From NCBI GenBank assembly GCA_902763185.1, contig CACWQT010000018.1, positions 1 through 39,118 on the forward strand: a DNA stretch of 39,118 nt, in the 5' to 3' direction. This document shows positions 24,687 through 32,980 of this stretch, piece by piece. The DNA is from an uncultured Rhodospirillales bacterium (lineage in GTDB: Bacteria; Pseudomonadota; Alphaproteobacteria; RF32; CAG-239). Positions within the stretch are counted from its first letter, which is position 1, and the number at the start of each line of letters is the position of its first letter. The translations under genes and the position numbers were made by a program. A model generated the notes under the pieces. It searched no databases and was not told the DNA's origin. It was given only the letters and a program-made list of their open reading frames with translations.

Positions 24687-25298
24687 TTACCACCGAGGAA
24701 CAACTTCACCGCCACCGCGCCATCTACGTCCGGGATACGTTCCCTCTTTTAAGAGGTCATACTTTGCCGGCAACTGCGGAATATCGGTAACAAGCACATA
24801 CCCGTCGGCACGGAATATATTGGCGCAATCAGCGGCTGTGCCGACCGGCAATTGGTCATAACAAAGCACCTTGGTACGAGTAAACGGATGAATAAGCTCA
24901 ACGGCATCAGCCGCGGCATCAGCGGAAATATTATCATAGTATTTAGGCATCGGTTGCGCACAAGGTTGCGGTGGCAACAAATCGCCCGAACATCTCATTT
25001 TCGGCGGACAATAGCGCACACCGGCGGCATTAAACAGCGGCAGATTATCGCCGGAAAGCGCGCCGTCATTAGTTACTTGCTTTTGCGCCACGGGCTTAGT
25101 ATTTTTTGCCACATAAAGTGTCTCTTGGGAGCCGTCCTCTTCAATCATCGGCACGGCAAAATAGTCACTGCACTCACCGTTTTCACACATTGCAACATCA
25201 TCTCCGTCATAATAAACATCTTCCAAATCATAATCAGAAGTACACGCGGAAACTCCCGCTAACAACAATGCAATAAATCCGAATTTTTGCCAAAGCAT
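24687..25298 (-). CDS. Predicted lipoprotein, 203 aa
   Basis: Signal sequence with lipobox GVSAC, so cleavage and lipidation at about Cys19, and an acidic start of the mature chain (TSDYDLEDVYYDGDD). Several further Cys residues (CENGEC, YCPPKMRC, QPCAQP, VLCYD, ADC) suggest disulphides in the periplasm or at the surface. The sequence is Pro/Gly rich near the end (YPGRRWRGGG). Not recognised as a named family. The ATG at 25298 is chosen because GAGGCGG lies 5 bases upstream; a GTG directly before it is the alternative. Confidence 0.8.
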   Translation of the reverse strand: MLWQKFGFIALLLAGVSACTSDYDLEDVYYDGDDVAMCENGECSDYFAVPMIEEDGSQETLYVAKNTKPVAQKQVTNDGALSGDNLPLFNAAGVRYCPPKMRCSGDLLPPQPCAQPMPKYYDNISADAAADAVELIHPFTRTKVLCYDQLPVGTAADCANIFRADGYVLVTDIPQLPAKYDLLKEGTYPGRRWRGGGEVVPRW

Positions 25299-25620
25299 CA
25301 CAACCGCCTCATAAAAAACATTACATCACATAAGAGTTTAACCGCAAAACCCCAAATTTCCACGCCAAAAACAAGGTTATAAACAAAAATTATTTTGTTG
25401 AAAACATCAGCTTAGATTTATAAAAGTTCCCCACAAGCTCGCCCATGCTAAAGAGGGCACGCTCGCTTATGGATAACTTTTTAGTAGCACGGCGCAACTC
25501 TCAATTTCAAGCAATGCAGGTGCCGCTGGCACTTTTAAGGCGGGAAATTTTGCGCAAAACGTTACTCGCGCTCCGGTACTTTAAAACAATTTTGCAAAAT
25601 TTCTGATTCAAGTCCCGACG
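25299..25620. repeat. Intergenic stretch with R6 and R1 fragments
   Basis: No gene is seen. An R6 palindrome (GTTCCCCA...TGGATAAC) lies at 25426-25479, followed by GCAGGTGCCGCTGGCAC and an R1 left arm (about 25528-25550) that has no matching right arm before the next R1 copy. Confidence 0.55.
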
Positions 25621-25768
25621 TTTTTTAAGGCGGGAAATTTTGCGAGAGGACCGAGGATGTCCCCCGAGGAGCACGAGTTTACATAAGGGTAAATGACGCG
25701 ACGAAGTGGGGCATCCATCCGCGAGTCATATCACAAAATTTACCCCTTAAAACAAAATTTACCCCTTA
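25621..25768. repeat. R1 palindrome with doubled right arm at the 3' end of prfB
   Basis: Left arm TTTTTTAAGGCGGGAAATTT, then GGATGTCCCCC pairing with GGGGCATCC and TTTAC/GTAAA at the tip, then two tandem right arms of the form ACAAAATTTACCCCTTAAAA. The prfB stop codon lies inside the second right arm. Confidence 0.7.
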
Positions 25769-26854
25769 AAAGATAAATAGGCGGAGAGGAATAGGTCAAT
25801 ATCCCCATCCAACACCCCCTTGTCATCGGAGGTCTCGGCATTGGTGCGGAGATCTTTAATCATCTTATAGGGCTGTAAAACGTAAGAACGGATTTGATAG
25901 CCCCAACCGTTGTCGCCCTGCTCTTCCCATTTTTGCTCGGCGGCGGCATCTTTTTTGCGCTGTTCAATCTCATAGAGTTTTGCTTTTAACATATTCATCG
26001 CTTGGTCGCGGTTGGCAAATTGCGAACGCTCGGTCTGACAAGAAACGACCACACCGGTCGGAATGTGAGTGAGGCGCACTGCCGATTCGGTCTTGTTAAT
26101 GTGTTGCCCACCGGCACCGGAAGAACGATACGTATCCATCTTAATATCGGCAGGGTTAATCTCAATGTTAATCGTGTCATCCACCACCGGATAGACCGAA
26201 ACGGAAGCAAAACTCGTATGCCGACGCGCGTTGCTGTCAAAAGGAGAAATACGCACTAAGCGATGCACACCGCTCTCACCTTTAAGCCAACCATAGGCAT
26301 TAACGCCGGAGATTTTTACCGTCACCGATTTAATACCGGCAACTTCGCCCTCGGTCTCTTCCACATAAGTGAGCTTATATTTATGCTTTTCCGCCCAACG
26401 CGAATACATCCGAAGCAACATCTCCGCCCAGTCCTGCGCCTCTGTGCCGCCCGAACCGGCATGCACTTCCAAATAGGCATCATTTTTATCATATTCGCCC
26501 GAAAGGAGGGTTAAGAGTTCGCGCTCTTTAGCATCGGTTTTAAGTTGTTCCAAGTGAGCATACAAATCCGCCAACAGCTCTTCATCACCTTCTGCCTCGG
26601 CAAACTCCACCATTTCTTCCGAGTTAGCAATTGAAGCCACCAAATCTTCATAATAAGTGATATTGGCATCTAACGTATTTTTTTCTGCCGTGAGTTTTAA
26701 GGCTTTTTCCTGATTATCCCACAGTTTGGCATCAGCGGTTAAGACTGCGAGTTCCTCTTGTCTGAGTTTAGCATTATCATAGTCAAAGATACCTCCTGAA
26801 AATCTCGGCACTGGCTTTGATTTCGTTTAAGAGATTATAAAATTCGGCACGCAT
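25759..26854 (-). CDS. prfB: Peptide chain release factor 2, with programmed +1 frameshift
   Basis: Recognises UAA and UGA stops. Translation starts at the ATG at 26854 (GGAG 8 bases upstream), reads 23 codons ending RRYL, meets an in-frame TGA at 26783-26785 and must shift +1 at CTT TGA C to continue DYDNAKLRQEE. A strong internal Shine-Dalgarno AGGAGG (26792-26797) sits three bases before the CTT, exactly the classical autoregulatory arrangement. After the shift the protein has the SPF stop-recognition motif (VRISPFDS) and the GGQ motif (SGAGGQHINKTESAVRLTH); the total of about 364 residues is normal. Low RF2 favours the shift, so expression is self-regulated. The last residues FKG and stop come from an R1 arm. 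Confidence 0.96.
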
Positions 26855-26961
26855 TGTATTCTCCAAAAAATGATATAAAATGAAATAACCGCTAATCTTA
26901 AGTTTGTAAAGCATTTTTTAAGCCTTAACGGGTAAATTATCCTTAAGGAAAGGAAACCAGC

Positions 26962-27732
26962 ATGATAAATCGCCCTTTTAAAATTGACTTTGAACACCCT
27001 CTGCCCTATTTTCGTGACAGGACCGAGCCGATAAAATACATCATTATTCATTGCTCCAGAGGAACCCCCGAACAGCAATTGGAAATTCTGAACGAATACA
27101 AAATAAGCGTGCATTACATCATAGATTTAAAGGGAAAAGTTACTGCCGTTGTGCCGGAAGATAAAGTCGCTTATCATGCAGGTCTTAGCCGTTGGAAGGG
27201 AAGTCAAGGCGAGTCGCTAAACGGCTCTTCAATCGGCATAGAAGTGCAATCATTAGACATGGGGCAAAGACACAAAAGCTACACCACCGCCTCGATAACC
27301 AAAGTATGCATTTTGATTGCCTACCTGATAAAGAAATACAAAATCCGCCGTGAAAATATCTTAGGACATTCCGATGTTGCCCCCACGCGCAAACCCGACC
27401 CCGGTGCCGGTTTTCCATGGCGTAAATTATATAATCACGATGTCTTGTTTTGGTATCATAAGAGCATGCGAATTAAGTCAAATGACGAAAAAGAATTATT
27501 GGAAATCATCGGCTATGACACAAGCGTCATTGAAGCGGCGCGCTATGCTTTTTGCCGTCGTTTTTTACCGGAAGAAGTTGAAGTGATAGACGATATTCAA
27601 TACTTGGTTGATAACCCCTATCCGTTGAATTTCACCCCAAAAAATCAAGAGTTATATATGTTGCGCCTGCAATGCGTTGCCTCAGCTTTTGAAGAAGAAC
27701 GCAAAAGAAACTACTGGTTTTTTAACAACTAA
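26962..27732 (+). CDS. N-acetylmuramoyl-L-alanine amidase, Amidase_2 family (AmpD/AmiD-like)
   Basis: Zinc amidase that cuts the bond between muramic acid and the stem peptide. The expected ligands are visible: His in IIIHCSRG (about residue 31), His in YHAGLSRW region, and His in GHSDVAPTRKPDPG with the Lys-x-Asp pair of the family; SIGIEVQ is the conserved strand. There is no signal peptide or lipobox, so a cytosolic AmpD-like role on anhydro-muropeptides is likelier than AmiD-like. A C-terminal extension of about 90 residues (from KSNDEKELLEI) is helical and of unknown role. AAGGAAAGGA lies before the ATG. Confidence 0.88.
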   Translation: MINRPFKIDFEHPLPYFRDRTEPIKYIIIHCSRGTPEQQLEILNEYKISVHYIIDLKGKVTAVVPEDKVAYHAGLSRWKGSQGESLNGSSIGIEVQSLDMGQRHKSYTTASITKVCILIAYLIKKYKIRRENILGHSDVAPTRKPDPGAGFPWRKLYNHDVLFWYHKSMRIKSNDEKELLEIIGYDTSVIEAARYAFCRRFLPEEVEVIDDIQYLVDNPYPLNFTPKNQELYMLRLQCVASAFEEERKRNYWFFNN

Positions 27733-27783
27733 AAAAAGAAGACCGTGCGGAAACTTTATCAAAAGTCTCAGGCACGGTCTTCA
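27731..27783 (-). terminator. Strong terminator read on the minus strand
   Basis: On the minus strand GAAGACCGTGC, an inner stem GAGACTTT/AAAGTTTC, GCACGGTCTTC, then TTTTTTT. The T run is on the minus side only, so a minus-strand transcript must enter from the right, from the unit at 27850-27982. It also lies just beyond the amidase stop codon. Confidence 0.75.
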
Positions 27784-27849
27784 ACACATACACCCTAAAA
27801 AAAGGCCACATTTTTCAGCAAGCATCGGCTCATTTGAACGGACACAAGC

Positions 27850-27933
27850 TTAATAACACATTGGGAAAATATATAGAGGGTCAGCGTTAAAGGAGAAGGA
27901 CTGACCACGGAAGTCTAATTGTAGCATTGACAT
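27850..27933 (-). CDS. Possible 27-residue peptide in a small transcription unit
   Basis: A short frame, MSMLQLDFRGQSF to IFPMCY, starts about 20 bases after a good promoter (27955-27982) and is preceded by an A/T-rich leader ending CTTATG without a Shine-Dalgarno site, like the other genes of that class. Inside it, GGTCAG and CTGACC can form a hairpin. Downstream come a T run near 27800 and the strong terminator at 27731-27783. It may instead be a small RNA of about 150-215 bases; coding status is unsure. Confidence 0.35.
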   Translation of the reverse strand: MSMLQLDFRGQSFSFNADPLYIFPMCY

Positions 27934-27954
27934 AAGAATTATTTTGTGAAACGC

Positions 27955-27982
27955 ACACTATCACTGATTTTTTAAATGTCAA
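27955..27982 (-). promoter_or_regulatory. Promoter of the small minus-strand unit
   Basis: Minus-strand TTGACA, a 16-bp spacer and TAGTGT. An additional TACAAT lies further in, near 27918-27923. Confidence 0.5.
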
Positions 27983-28062
27983 GAAAATTCCACCGCCCCA
28001 CTCGCACTAAGTTATGCAGGTGCGACGCGCATAAATTTAGCAAAACATTACTCGCGCTCTAG

Positions 28063-28290
28063 CACTTTTAAGGTGGGAAATTTAAACAATCCGGCAAACT
28101 TTCTGACTCAAGTCCAAATGTATTTTAAGTTATGCAGGTGCCACTGGCACTTTTAAGGTGGAAAATTTAAACAATCCGGCAAACTTTCTGACTCAAGTCC
28201 AAATGTATTTTAAGTTATGCAGGTGCCGCTAGCACTTTTAAGGTGAAAAAATTAAACAATCCGGCAAACTTTCTGACTCGCGCTCTAGCA
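28063..28290. repeat. 85-bp tandem repeat built on the R1 left arm
   Basis: The unit CACTTTTAAGGTGGGAAATT, AAACAATCCGGCAAACTTTC, TGACTCAAGTCC and GTTATGCAGGTGCC recurs at 28063, 28148 and 28233 with a constant 85-bp period, and a shorter last period of 56 bp leads to the R1 copy at 28289. A tandem expansion of a repeat end; no gene is seen from 27934 to 28411. Confidence 0.8.
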
Positions 28291-28434
28291 CTTTTAAGGT
28301 GGGAAATTTTGAATGGATAGAAGTAAATGTCCGGTGGTGCAAATCCTAGCGTAGATAAGCCTACGTGGATTTGCGCCAATCCGGCTTCCATTTACGATTA
28401 GACACCAAAATTTACCCCTTAAAATTACCCCTTA
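28289..28434. repeat. Full R1 palindrome at the 3' end of nfo
   Basis: Left arm CACTTTTAAGGTGGGAAATT, then GTAAATG/CATTTAC, TGCAAATCC/GGATTTGCG and CGTAG/CTACG at the tip, then right arm CAAAATTTACCCCTTAAAA with an extra ATTACCCCTTA. The nfo stop codon lies in the right arm. Confidence 0.75.
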
Positions 28435-29251
28435 GGAGAGTGATTTCATCAGCATATCCTTCTAATTCATTAGGCGTTTCCAAGTTAATCGGTATGCCTT
28501 TGAGTTTCGGATGGTTGATAAACCGGATAATCCCCTCTTGCCCAAGAGTGCCAAACCCGATTCGCTCATGCCTGTCTTTATGCGAGTTAAATTCGGTCAT
28601 ACTGTCATTTAGGTGAATAGCATGCAAACGATTTAAGCCGATAACTTTATCAAACTTATCCAACACTTCATCAAGCCGCCCCACGATGTCATATCCCGCA
28701 GAATACACATGACACGTATCCAAACAAACGCCCAACTGCTCCGGCGCGTTATTTTTGGTGCGCGAAATAATCTCTGCCAATTCCTCAAAGGTTGAGCCCA
28801 CCTCACTGCCCTTGCCCGACATGGTTTCTAAGAGAACGGTCGTGTGTTTAGCTTCCGGCATCACTTCATCTAACACTTCAACAATCTGAGAGATTGCCAC
28901 CTCAACGCCCTGCCCCACGTGCGAACCGGGATGAAAGTTATAGAGATTCCCCGGCACATATTCCATCCGTTTCAAATCATCGGCAAACACTTCCCGCGCA
29001 AATTCGCGTGTTTTCAAGTCTTTAGAACAAGGATTTAAGGTATAAGGTGCATGCGCCAAAATTTGACCAAACTCATGCTCTTTAGCCAATTTTAAAAATG
29101 CCTCAACATCTTTAGCATCAATATCTTTTGCCGCCCCGCCGCGCGGATTACGCAAAAAGAATTGAAATGTATTTGCCCCGATTTGAAGTGCGGTTTTCCC
29201 CATCTGAAGAAAACCGTTAGAACTAGATAAATGCGCCCCTAAGATTAACAT
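28412..29251 (-). CDS. nfo: Endonuclease IV (AP endonuclease)
   Basis: Cuts DNA at abasic sites in base excision repair. Three-zinc TIM-barrel family; signatures visible are [10 protein letters not shown] at the start, [37 protein letters not shown] with metal His, [14 protein letters not shown] with metal Glu, [38 protein letters not shown] and the final NLETPN. The length of 279 residues is normal. The ATG at 29251 is chosen because CGGAGG lies 5 bases upstream; an in-frame start at 29281 would add ten unlikely residues. The last residues FKG and the stop are encoded by a doubled R1 right arm. Confidence 0.96.
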   Translation of the reverse strand: MLILGAHLSSSNGFLQMGKTALQIGANTFQFFLRNPRGGAAKDIDAKDVEAFLKLAKEHEFGQILAHAPYTLNPCSKDLKTREFAREVFADDLKRMEYVPGNLYNFHPGSHVGQGVEVAISQIVEVLDEVMPEAKHTTVLLETMSGKGSEVGSTFEELAEIISRTKNNAPEQLGVCLDTCHVYSAGYDIVGRLDEVLDKFDKVIGLNRLHAIHLNDSMTEFNSHKDRHERIGFGTLGQEGIIRFINHPKLKGIPINLETPNELEGYADEITLLRGNFKG

Positions 29252-29316
29252 ACAATCCTCCGTTTTTCTTACACATAACACCTCCCCGAAACCCCGTCAA
29301 TCAATTTCAAAAAATC

Positions 29317-29345
29317 TTGCAGAACTCTTTTTTGTGTGTTATAAT
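29317..29345 (+). promoter_or_regulatory. Promoter of the HExxH protein gene
   Basis: TTGCAG, a 17-bp spacer and consensus TATAAT, about 30 bases before the ATG. Confidence 0.7.
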
Positions 29346-29375
29346 GAATGCTAATAATATGAAGTTTTGGGAATT

Positions 29376-31058
29376 ATGGGATTTAAGACAATGAACGCGG
29401 CTGAAAGACAAGACACAACCGAAACCATGAAAGCGCAAGCTGATCGGGCTGCCGAAATCATTGCTGATGCCGAAAAGAACGGTTATTTACCCGAAATAGA
29501 ATTATCCAATATGGATAAAGCAATCATAGAGCAAAAACAACAAACTCTGGAACAACGCATTGCCGAAAAAACCGCAAAACGGAATCAAGAATACTTAAAA
29601 GCAAGAGACATTTGGGGTGAACGCTATGCCAACCCCGCCAAAGAAGGATTCAGCTTTGGCAACTGGAGCAAAGGGCTGACAGACACATACACCATACGCT
29701 CTGCCGCCGCAGATACCACACTTCCTCATGCCGACCAATTGGAAAATAAGAAAAAACTTGCTGAACTCACAGAAAAAACCGCATATTTAAACACCAGTCA
29801 AGTTCGCACGCCGACAAATTGGCAATTAAAAAACGAAGACATTATTTATGAAAGCAAACAAGCCGTTGAGAAATATAACCAATTTATGATACAAGAAGGA
29901 CTAAAACAAAGAGCAGATCCCGAATATAAAGTAAAGATTCCCTCAGATCTTAAAATCCCCAAAACTGGCTACACTACCCCTTTAGCTTATAGCGATAAAG
30001 AATCAAAAATTTTTGTTAACAAAGAAATCATCGCCACAAATAAAGATTCTTCGTATAAACCACTGGCTGAAGCCGCACAAGGAAACGAAGTTGCGTTAAA
30101 ATGTTTGATTTACCATGAGCTCAACCACATGCACAACAATGCGTATGATGGTCTCGGACAATTATCTTACACCCCGACCAATGCCATCAAAGGTGATGTT
30201 TTAACCGAAAAACTTTCTCTTTGCACCGAATATTTAACCATGGCAAAAGAGTATAATGAACGCAAACAAAAAGGTGAACCCACCATAAAATATGATGACG
30301 GTAGCGAAAAACCGTTAGACAGTTTGCTTGATATATACCCCGGCTTAAAAGAAACCGTAAAAAAACACGGTTCAAATATAAACGACCCCAAAACCAAACG
30401 CGCCTTAGTCAGCGCCGCTATGAAATATTGGGATGAAGACCGTGGCTCATGCTATACGACACAAAACGAGCAAATGATGCTCGTTGGCAATAACGTTTTC
30501 AATAACTGTTCTTTTTCAAAGCAAATGGAAGTATTGAAAAATGAAGAACAGACATATAAAAAAGTATCTGAAGCCTGTTTAAAAAACATCAACGTCGGTA
30601 ACCGACAAATAGATTTAACCGATTGCAAAGATCTGATTGATACTTATACCACCGAAAACGCTCATCAACTGATTGCCGCCCACAACAAAGAAGACACCAC
30701 CAACGAAGCGCCTGTTTTTGTTCCAAGCTATCAGGAATATCAGGAAATCAATCAATATCTTGAGTCCATCGGTAAAAAGACTGAAGCGGAAAAAATGGCA
30801 CATATCGCCCAAACCGTGCAAACCGCCTCATCTTCCATAGAATCTTATGATAAAAAATTAGAAGAGATTATGCTCAAACATAACCCCCAGATCACCTCCG
30901 GCGCATTAAATATAGAACGAACGGATGATAAAATAGTCGCAACTATTTTTGATAACAAATATGATTTAACCGAATACGCGGCTCCCAAATCCGAGACGAA
31001 AAACGCACAAACCAACAAAATGCCAACAACTGACCTAGCCTTAGATACCGGACGCTAA
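29376..31058 (+). CDS. Hypothetical protein with HExxH metalloprotease-like motif, 560 aa
   Basis: Family not recognised. LIYHELNHMHN at about residues 244-254 contains HELNH, the zinc-binding HExxH pattern on a hydrophobic helix, and Glu278 or Glu285 in LTEKLSLCTEYL could be the third ligand of a gluzincin-type protease. The N-terminal 90 residues are a charged helix or coiled coil (QTLEQRIAEKTAKRNQEY), the region after 300 is helical, and the C-terminal 40 residues look disordered. No signal peptide is visible. The ATG at 29376 follows GGGA and a strong promoter; TTG at 29367 is in frame upstream. Proteolytic activity is inference from the motif. Confidence 0.75.
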   Translation: MGFKTMNAAERQDTTETMKAQADRAAEIIADAEKNGYLPEIELSNMDKAIIEQKQQTLEQRIAEKTAKRNQEYLKARDIWGERYANPAKEGFSFGNWSKGLTDTYTIRSAAADTTLPHADQLENKKKLAELTEKTAYLNTSQVRTPTNWQLKNEDIIYESKQAVEKYNQFMIQEGLKQRADPEYKVKIPSDLKIPKTGYTTPLAYSDKESKIFVNKEIIATNKDSSYKPLAEAAQGNEVALKCLIYHELNHMHNNAYDGLGQLSYTPTNAIKGDVLTEKLSLCTEYLTMAKEYNERKQKGEPTIKYDDGSEKPLDSLLDIYPGLKETVKKHGSNINDPKTKRALVSAAMKYWDEDRGSCYTTQNEQMMLVGNNVFNNCSFSKQMEVLKNEEQTYKKVSEACLKNINVGNRQIDLTDCKDLIDTYTTENAHQLIAAHNKEDTTNEAPVFVPSYQEYQEINQYLESIGKKTEAEKMAHIAQTVQTASSSIESYDKKLEEIMLKHNPQITSGALNIERTDDKIVATIFDNKYDLTEYAAPKSETKNAQTNKMPTTDLALDTGR

Positions 31059-31620
31059 CCCCAAGTTTTACATATATCTGCTAAAATATTCCCTCTTGAC
31101 GGGGACTTACCCTTTAGTCTCCTCCCCCTTGACGGGGCTCGCAGGATAAAAACTATCCGGTGGACAGTTTTTACCGAAAGCTACTTCTCCCCCTTGACGG
31201 GGGGCTTGCTGGATAAAAACTGTCCGGGGGACAGTTTTTACCGAAAGCTATAGTTGCTGTTAATTTGCGCTGACACGGAAGTGTCAAAAGCGCAAATGTT
31301 ACAGCTAAACTTGCCCAAAGCGTAGTTGGCAAGCGTAAAACGCGAGCCTTACGGAGCAAGAATGTCACAGAATGTGACAGAGAGGGTGAAAACTAAAACA
31401 CCCGAAGCGTAGTTGGCAAGCGTGAAACGCGAGCCTTACGGAGCAAGTAAGGTGGGGGTGACCCCATCTCCTCCCTTAAATGGAGGCTTGCCTCTTAAAA
31501 TCTCCTCCCCCTTGAAGGGGGAGGATTAAGGTGGGGGTGACAATAAACCGTCATCCCCCGAGGCACATCGTGCCGAGGTCAGGGATCTTCAAATTAAACT
31601 CAACCTTTCCACCTCATTGG
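31059..31620. repeat. Repeat mosaic including an R3 copy
   Basis: No gene is seen. It contains AAACT(A/G)TCC/GGACAGTTT stems near 31150 and 31215, a full R3 at about 31195-31356, a GTCACAGAATGTGAC stem near 31365, another GGCAAGCGTGAAACGC stem near 31410 and an R5 copy at about 31548-31598. Confidence 0.7.
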
Positions 31621-31745
31621 TTTTAACTCAATTTAAGAAAACATAAGCCCCTCAAGGCAACACAACAAACTTTTTTTTCATCAAATACAAAAAAAAGCTT
31701 GTAATCTAAATTTTTTTTGTGTAGATATATTGAGCAACAGAAAAT

Positions 31746-31822
31746 CGGAACGTAGTTCAGCCTGGTAGAACGCTGCGTTCGGGTCGCAGAGGCCAGTGGT
31801 TCAAATCCACCCGTTCCGACCA
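31746..31822 (+). tRNA. tRNA-Pro (anticodon CGG)
   Basis: Complete cloverleaf: acceptor CGGAACG/CGTTCCG, anticodon stem CTGCG/CGCAG with loop TTCGGGT (anticodon CGG, reads CCG), T arm GTGG..TTCAAATCCAC, and an encoded CCA end. Its 3' end (ACCCGTTCCGACCAG) recurs in the next 1.1 kb. Confidence 0.95.
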
Positions 31823-32028
31823 GCAAATAAAAAAGCTCACCCTCGTGGTGGGCTTTTTTATTTGCTTATCACGAAGTGATACGGAGTTGAACCACTGTTA
31901 TGCAGGTGGCGCTGCCACTTCACTACCAGCGAAAGACGGGCGGAAGAACGCCGGTTGCCGAAGGCAATGCGCGCCGGTGCGACCGAGCTTTTTGAAAAAA
32001 CGAAGGTCAAAACACCCGTTCCGACCAG
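31819..32028. repeat. tRNA-Pro 3' repeat element, copy A
   Basis: Starts inside the tRNA 3' end (CGACCAGCAAA), contains a hairpin with T run (AAAAAAGCTCACC..GGTGGGCTTTTTT, 31823-31864) that terminates the tRNA, then a conserved segment of about 160 bases from CTTATCACGAAGTGATACGG on, and ends with ACACCCGTTCCGACCAG, another copy of the tRNA end. TTGAACCACTG inside it is an inverted copy of the tRNA T arm. Confidence 0.7.
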
Positions 32029-32101
32029 TGCGAGGCGCACCGCCTTAACTAAATGCTCACCCTCATGGCGGACTTTTTATTTAAAACAAGACAAAAAAGC
32101 C

Positions 32102-32130
32102 TTGATTTGTGTCTAAAAATATGATATAGA
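32102..32130 (+). promoter_or_regulatory. Promoter of the 135-residue gene
   Basis: TTGATT, a 17-bp spacer ending in ATGA and TATAGA, about 46 bases before the ATG. Confidence 0.6.
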
Positions 32131-32176
32131 TTGTATCAATAAAATAGAAATTATGTTAAATTAAAAAAAAACTATT

Positions 32177-32584
32177 ATGAACAAAAAGGAAAAAAAATTT
32201 TTGGATGAAGTTTTGCGGAGTAATCGTGAACTATCCGAGAAAGAGCAGTTAAAAATGCTCAAAATGGAAAGTGGAGAATATCTTACTACATTTTATCTGA
32301 GGTGGGGTGGAACATTAACGCTAAAGGCTCAAAAGGAACTCCTTAAGATGCCTTACGCTGCAAAGGCGATGAAATTATTTATTCTTGATGATGATTTGGA
32401 TGATAAGCTATATGATAAGCTATTTTTTCTTAATATGAAATCGGATAAAATAGGTATGCATGAATTGGATAAAATAGAGCAAAAGTGTGATGAGACTAAT
32501 CAAAGTTGGGCTCCTTTAATGTATACCGCACTTAAAAAACTGTTACCACCGGAAGAATTTAGCAAATTTATAAATTCTCTTTAA
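32177..32584 (+). CDS. Hypothetical helical protein, 135 aa
   Basis: Not recognised. Small, charged, mostly helical protein (KKEKKFLDEVLRSNRELSE at the start, a DDDLDDKLYDKL acidic stretch in the middle), no signal peptide. No Shine-Dalgarno site; the leader is A-rich and ends CTATTATG. It has its own promoter and terminator and lies between two copies of the tRNA-Pro 3' element, so it could be the cargo of a small insertion. Confidence 0.7.
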   Translation: MNKKEKKFLDEVLRSNRELSEKEQLKMLKMESGEYLTTFYLRWGGTLTLKAQKELLKMPYAAKAMKLFILDDDLDDKLYDKLFFLNMKSDKIGMHELDKIEQKCDETNQSWAPLMYTALKKLLPPEEFSKFINSL

Positions 32585-32589
32585 CGAAT

Positions 32590-32625
32590 TGGAGGCTCTC
32601 AGAGAAATCTGAGAGCCTTTAATTT
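32590..32625 (+). terminator. Terminator of the 135-residue gene
   Basis: GGCTCTCAGA, GAAA loop, TCTGAGAGCC, then TTTAATTTT, six bases after the stop codon. Confidence 0.85.
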
Positions 32626-32682
32626 TGTTGTTTGTAGAAAAAATTTTAAGTGGTATCCGTCTTCTAATTTAGGTGGCTCAAC

Positions 32683-32907
32683 CCGACCAGCAAACAAAAG
32701 AGGTACCCTTTACGGGTGCCTTTTTTATTTGCTTATCACGAAGTGATACGGAGTTGAACCACTGTTATGCAGGTGGCGCTGCCACTTCACTACAAGCGAA
32801 AGGCGGGCGGAAGAACGCCGGTTGCCGAAAGCAATGCGCGCCCGTGCGACCGAGTTTTTTAAAAAACGTAAATCAATGGGCACAAGTGCCCCACCCGTTC
32901 CGAGCAG
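32683..32907. repeat. tRNA-Pro 3' repeat element, copy B
   Basis: Begins CCGACCAGCAAA as in copy A, has a different hairpin (GGTACCC, TTTAC, GGGTGCC and T run), then the same segment from CTTATCACGAAGTGATACGG for about 150 bases with few changes, an extra GGGCACAAGTGCCC stem, and CACCCGTTCCGAGCAG at its end. Confidence 0.7.
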
Positions 32908-32980
32908 AAAAAAATATCTTCTTGTTTTTTTATTTTTTCTGCAATAATATGCGCGCATATCATCTAAAAAAGGAGCACTT

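Noticed and set aside
27780..27950. 6S, SRP or tmRNA gene in the amidase-nfo gap
   Set aside because: None of the diagnostic words (GGAAGGAAGCAGCC-like SRP loop, tRNA-like ends of tmRNA, closed 6S stem) could be found; kept only as an unnamed small unit.
28063..28290. CRISPR array
   Set aside because: The 85-bp period contains no short repeat with unique spacers; whole units are repeated almost unchanged, and no cas genes are present.
31858..32040. Minus-strand frame of about 60 residues shared by both tRNA-Pro elements, also seen at 32725-33102
   Set aside because: It follows the repeated DNA exactly, has no ribosome-binding site, and the second copy runs into unrelated sequence. Conservation is explained by the repeat.
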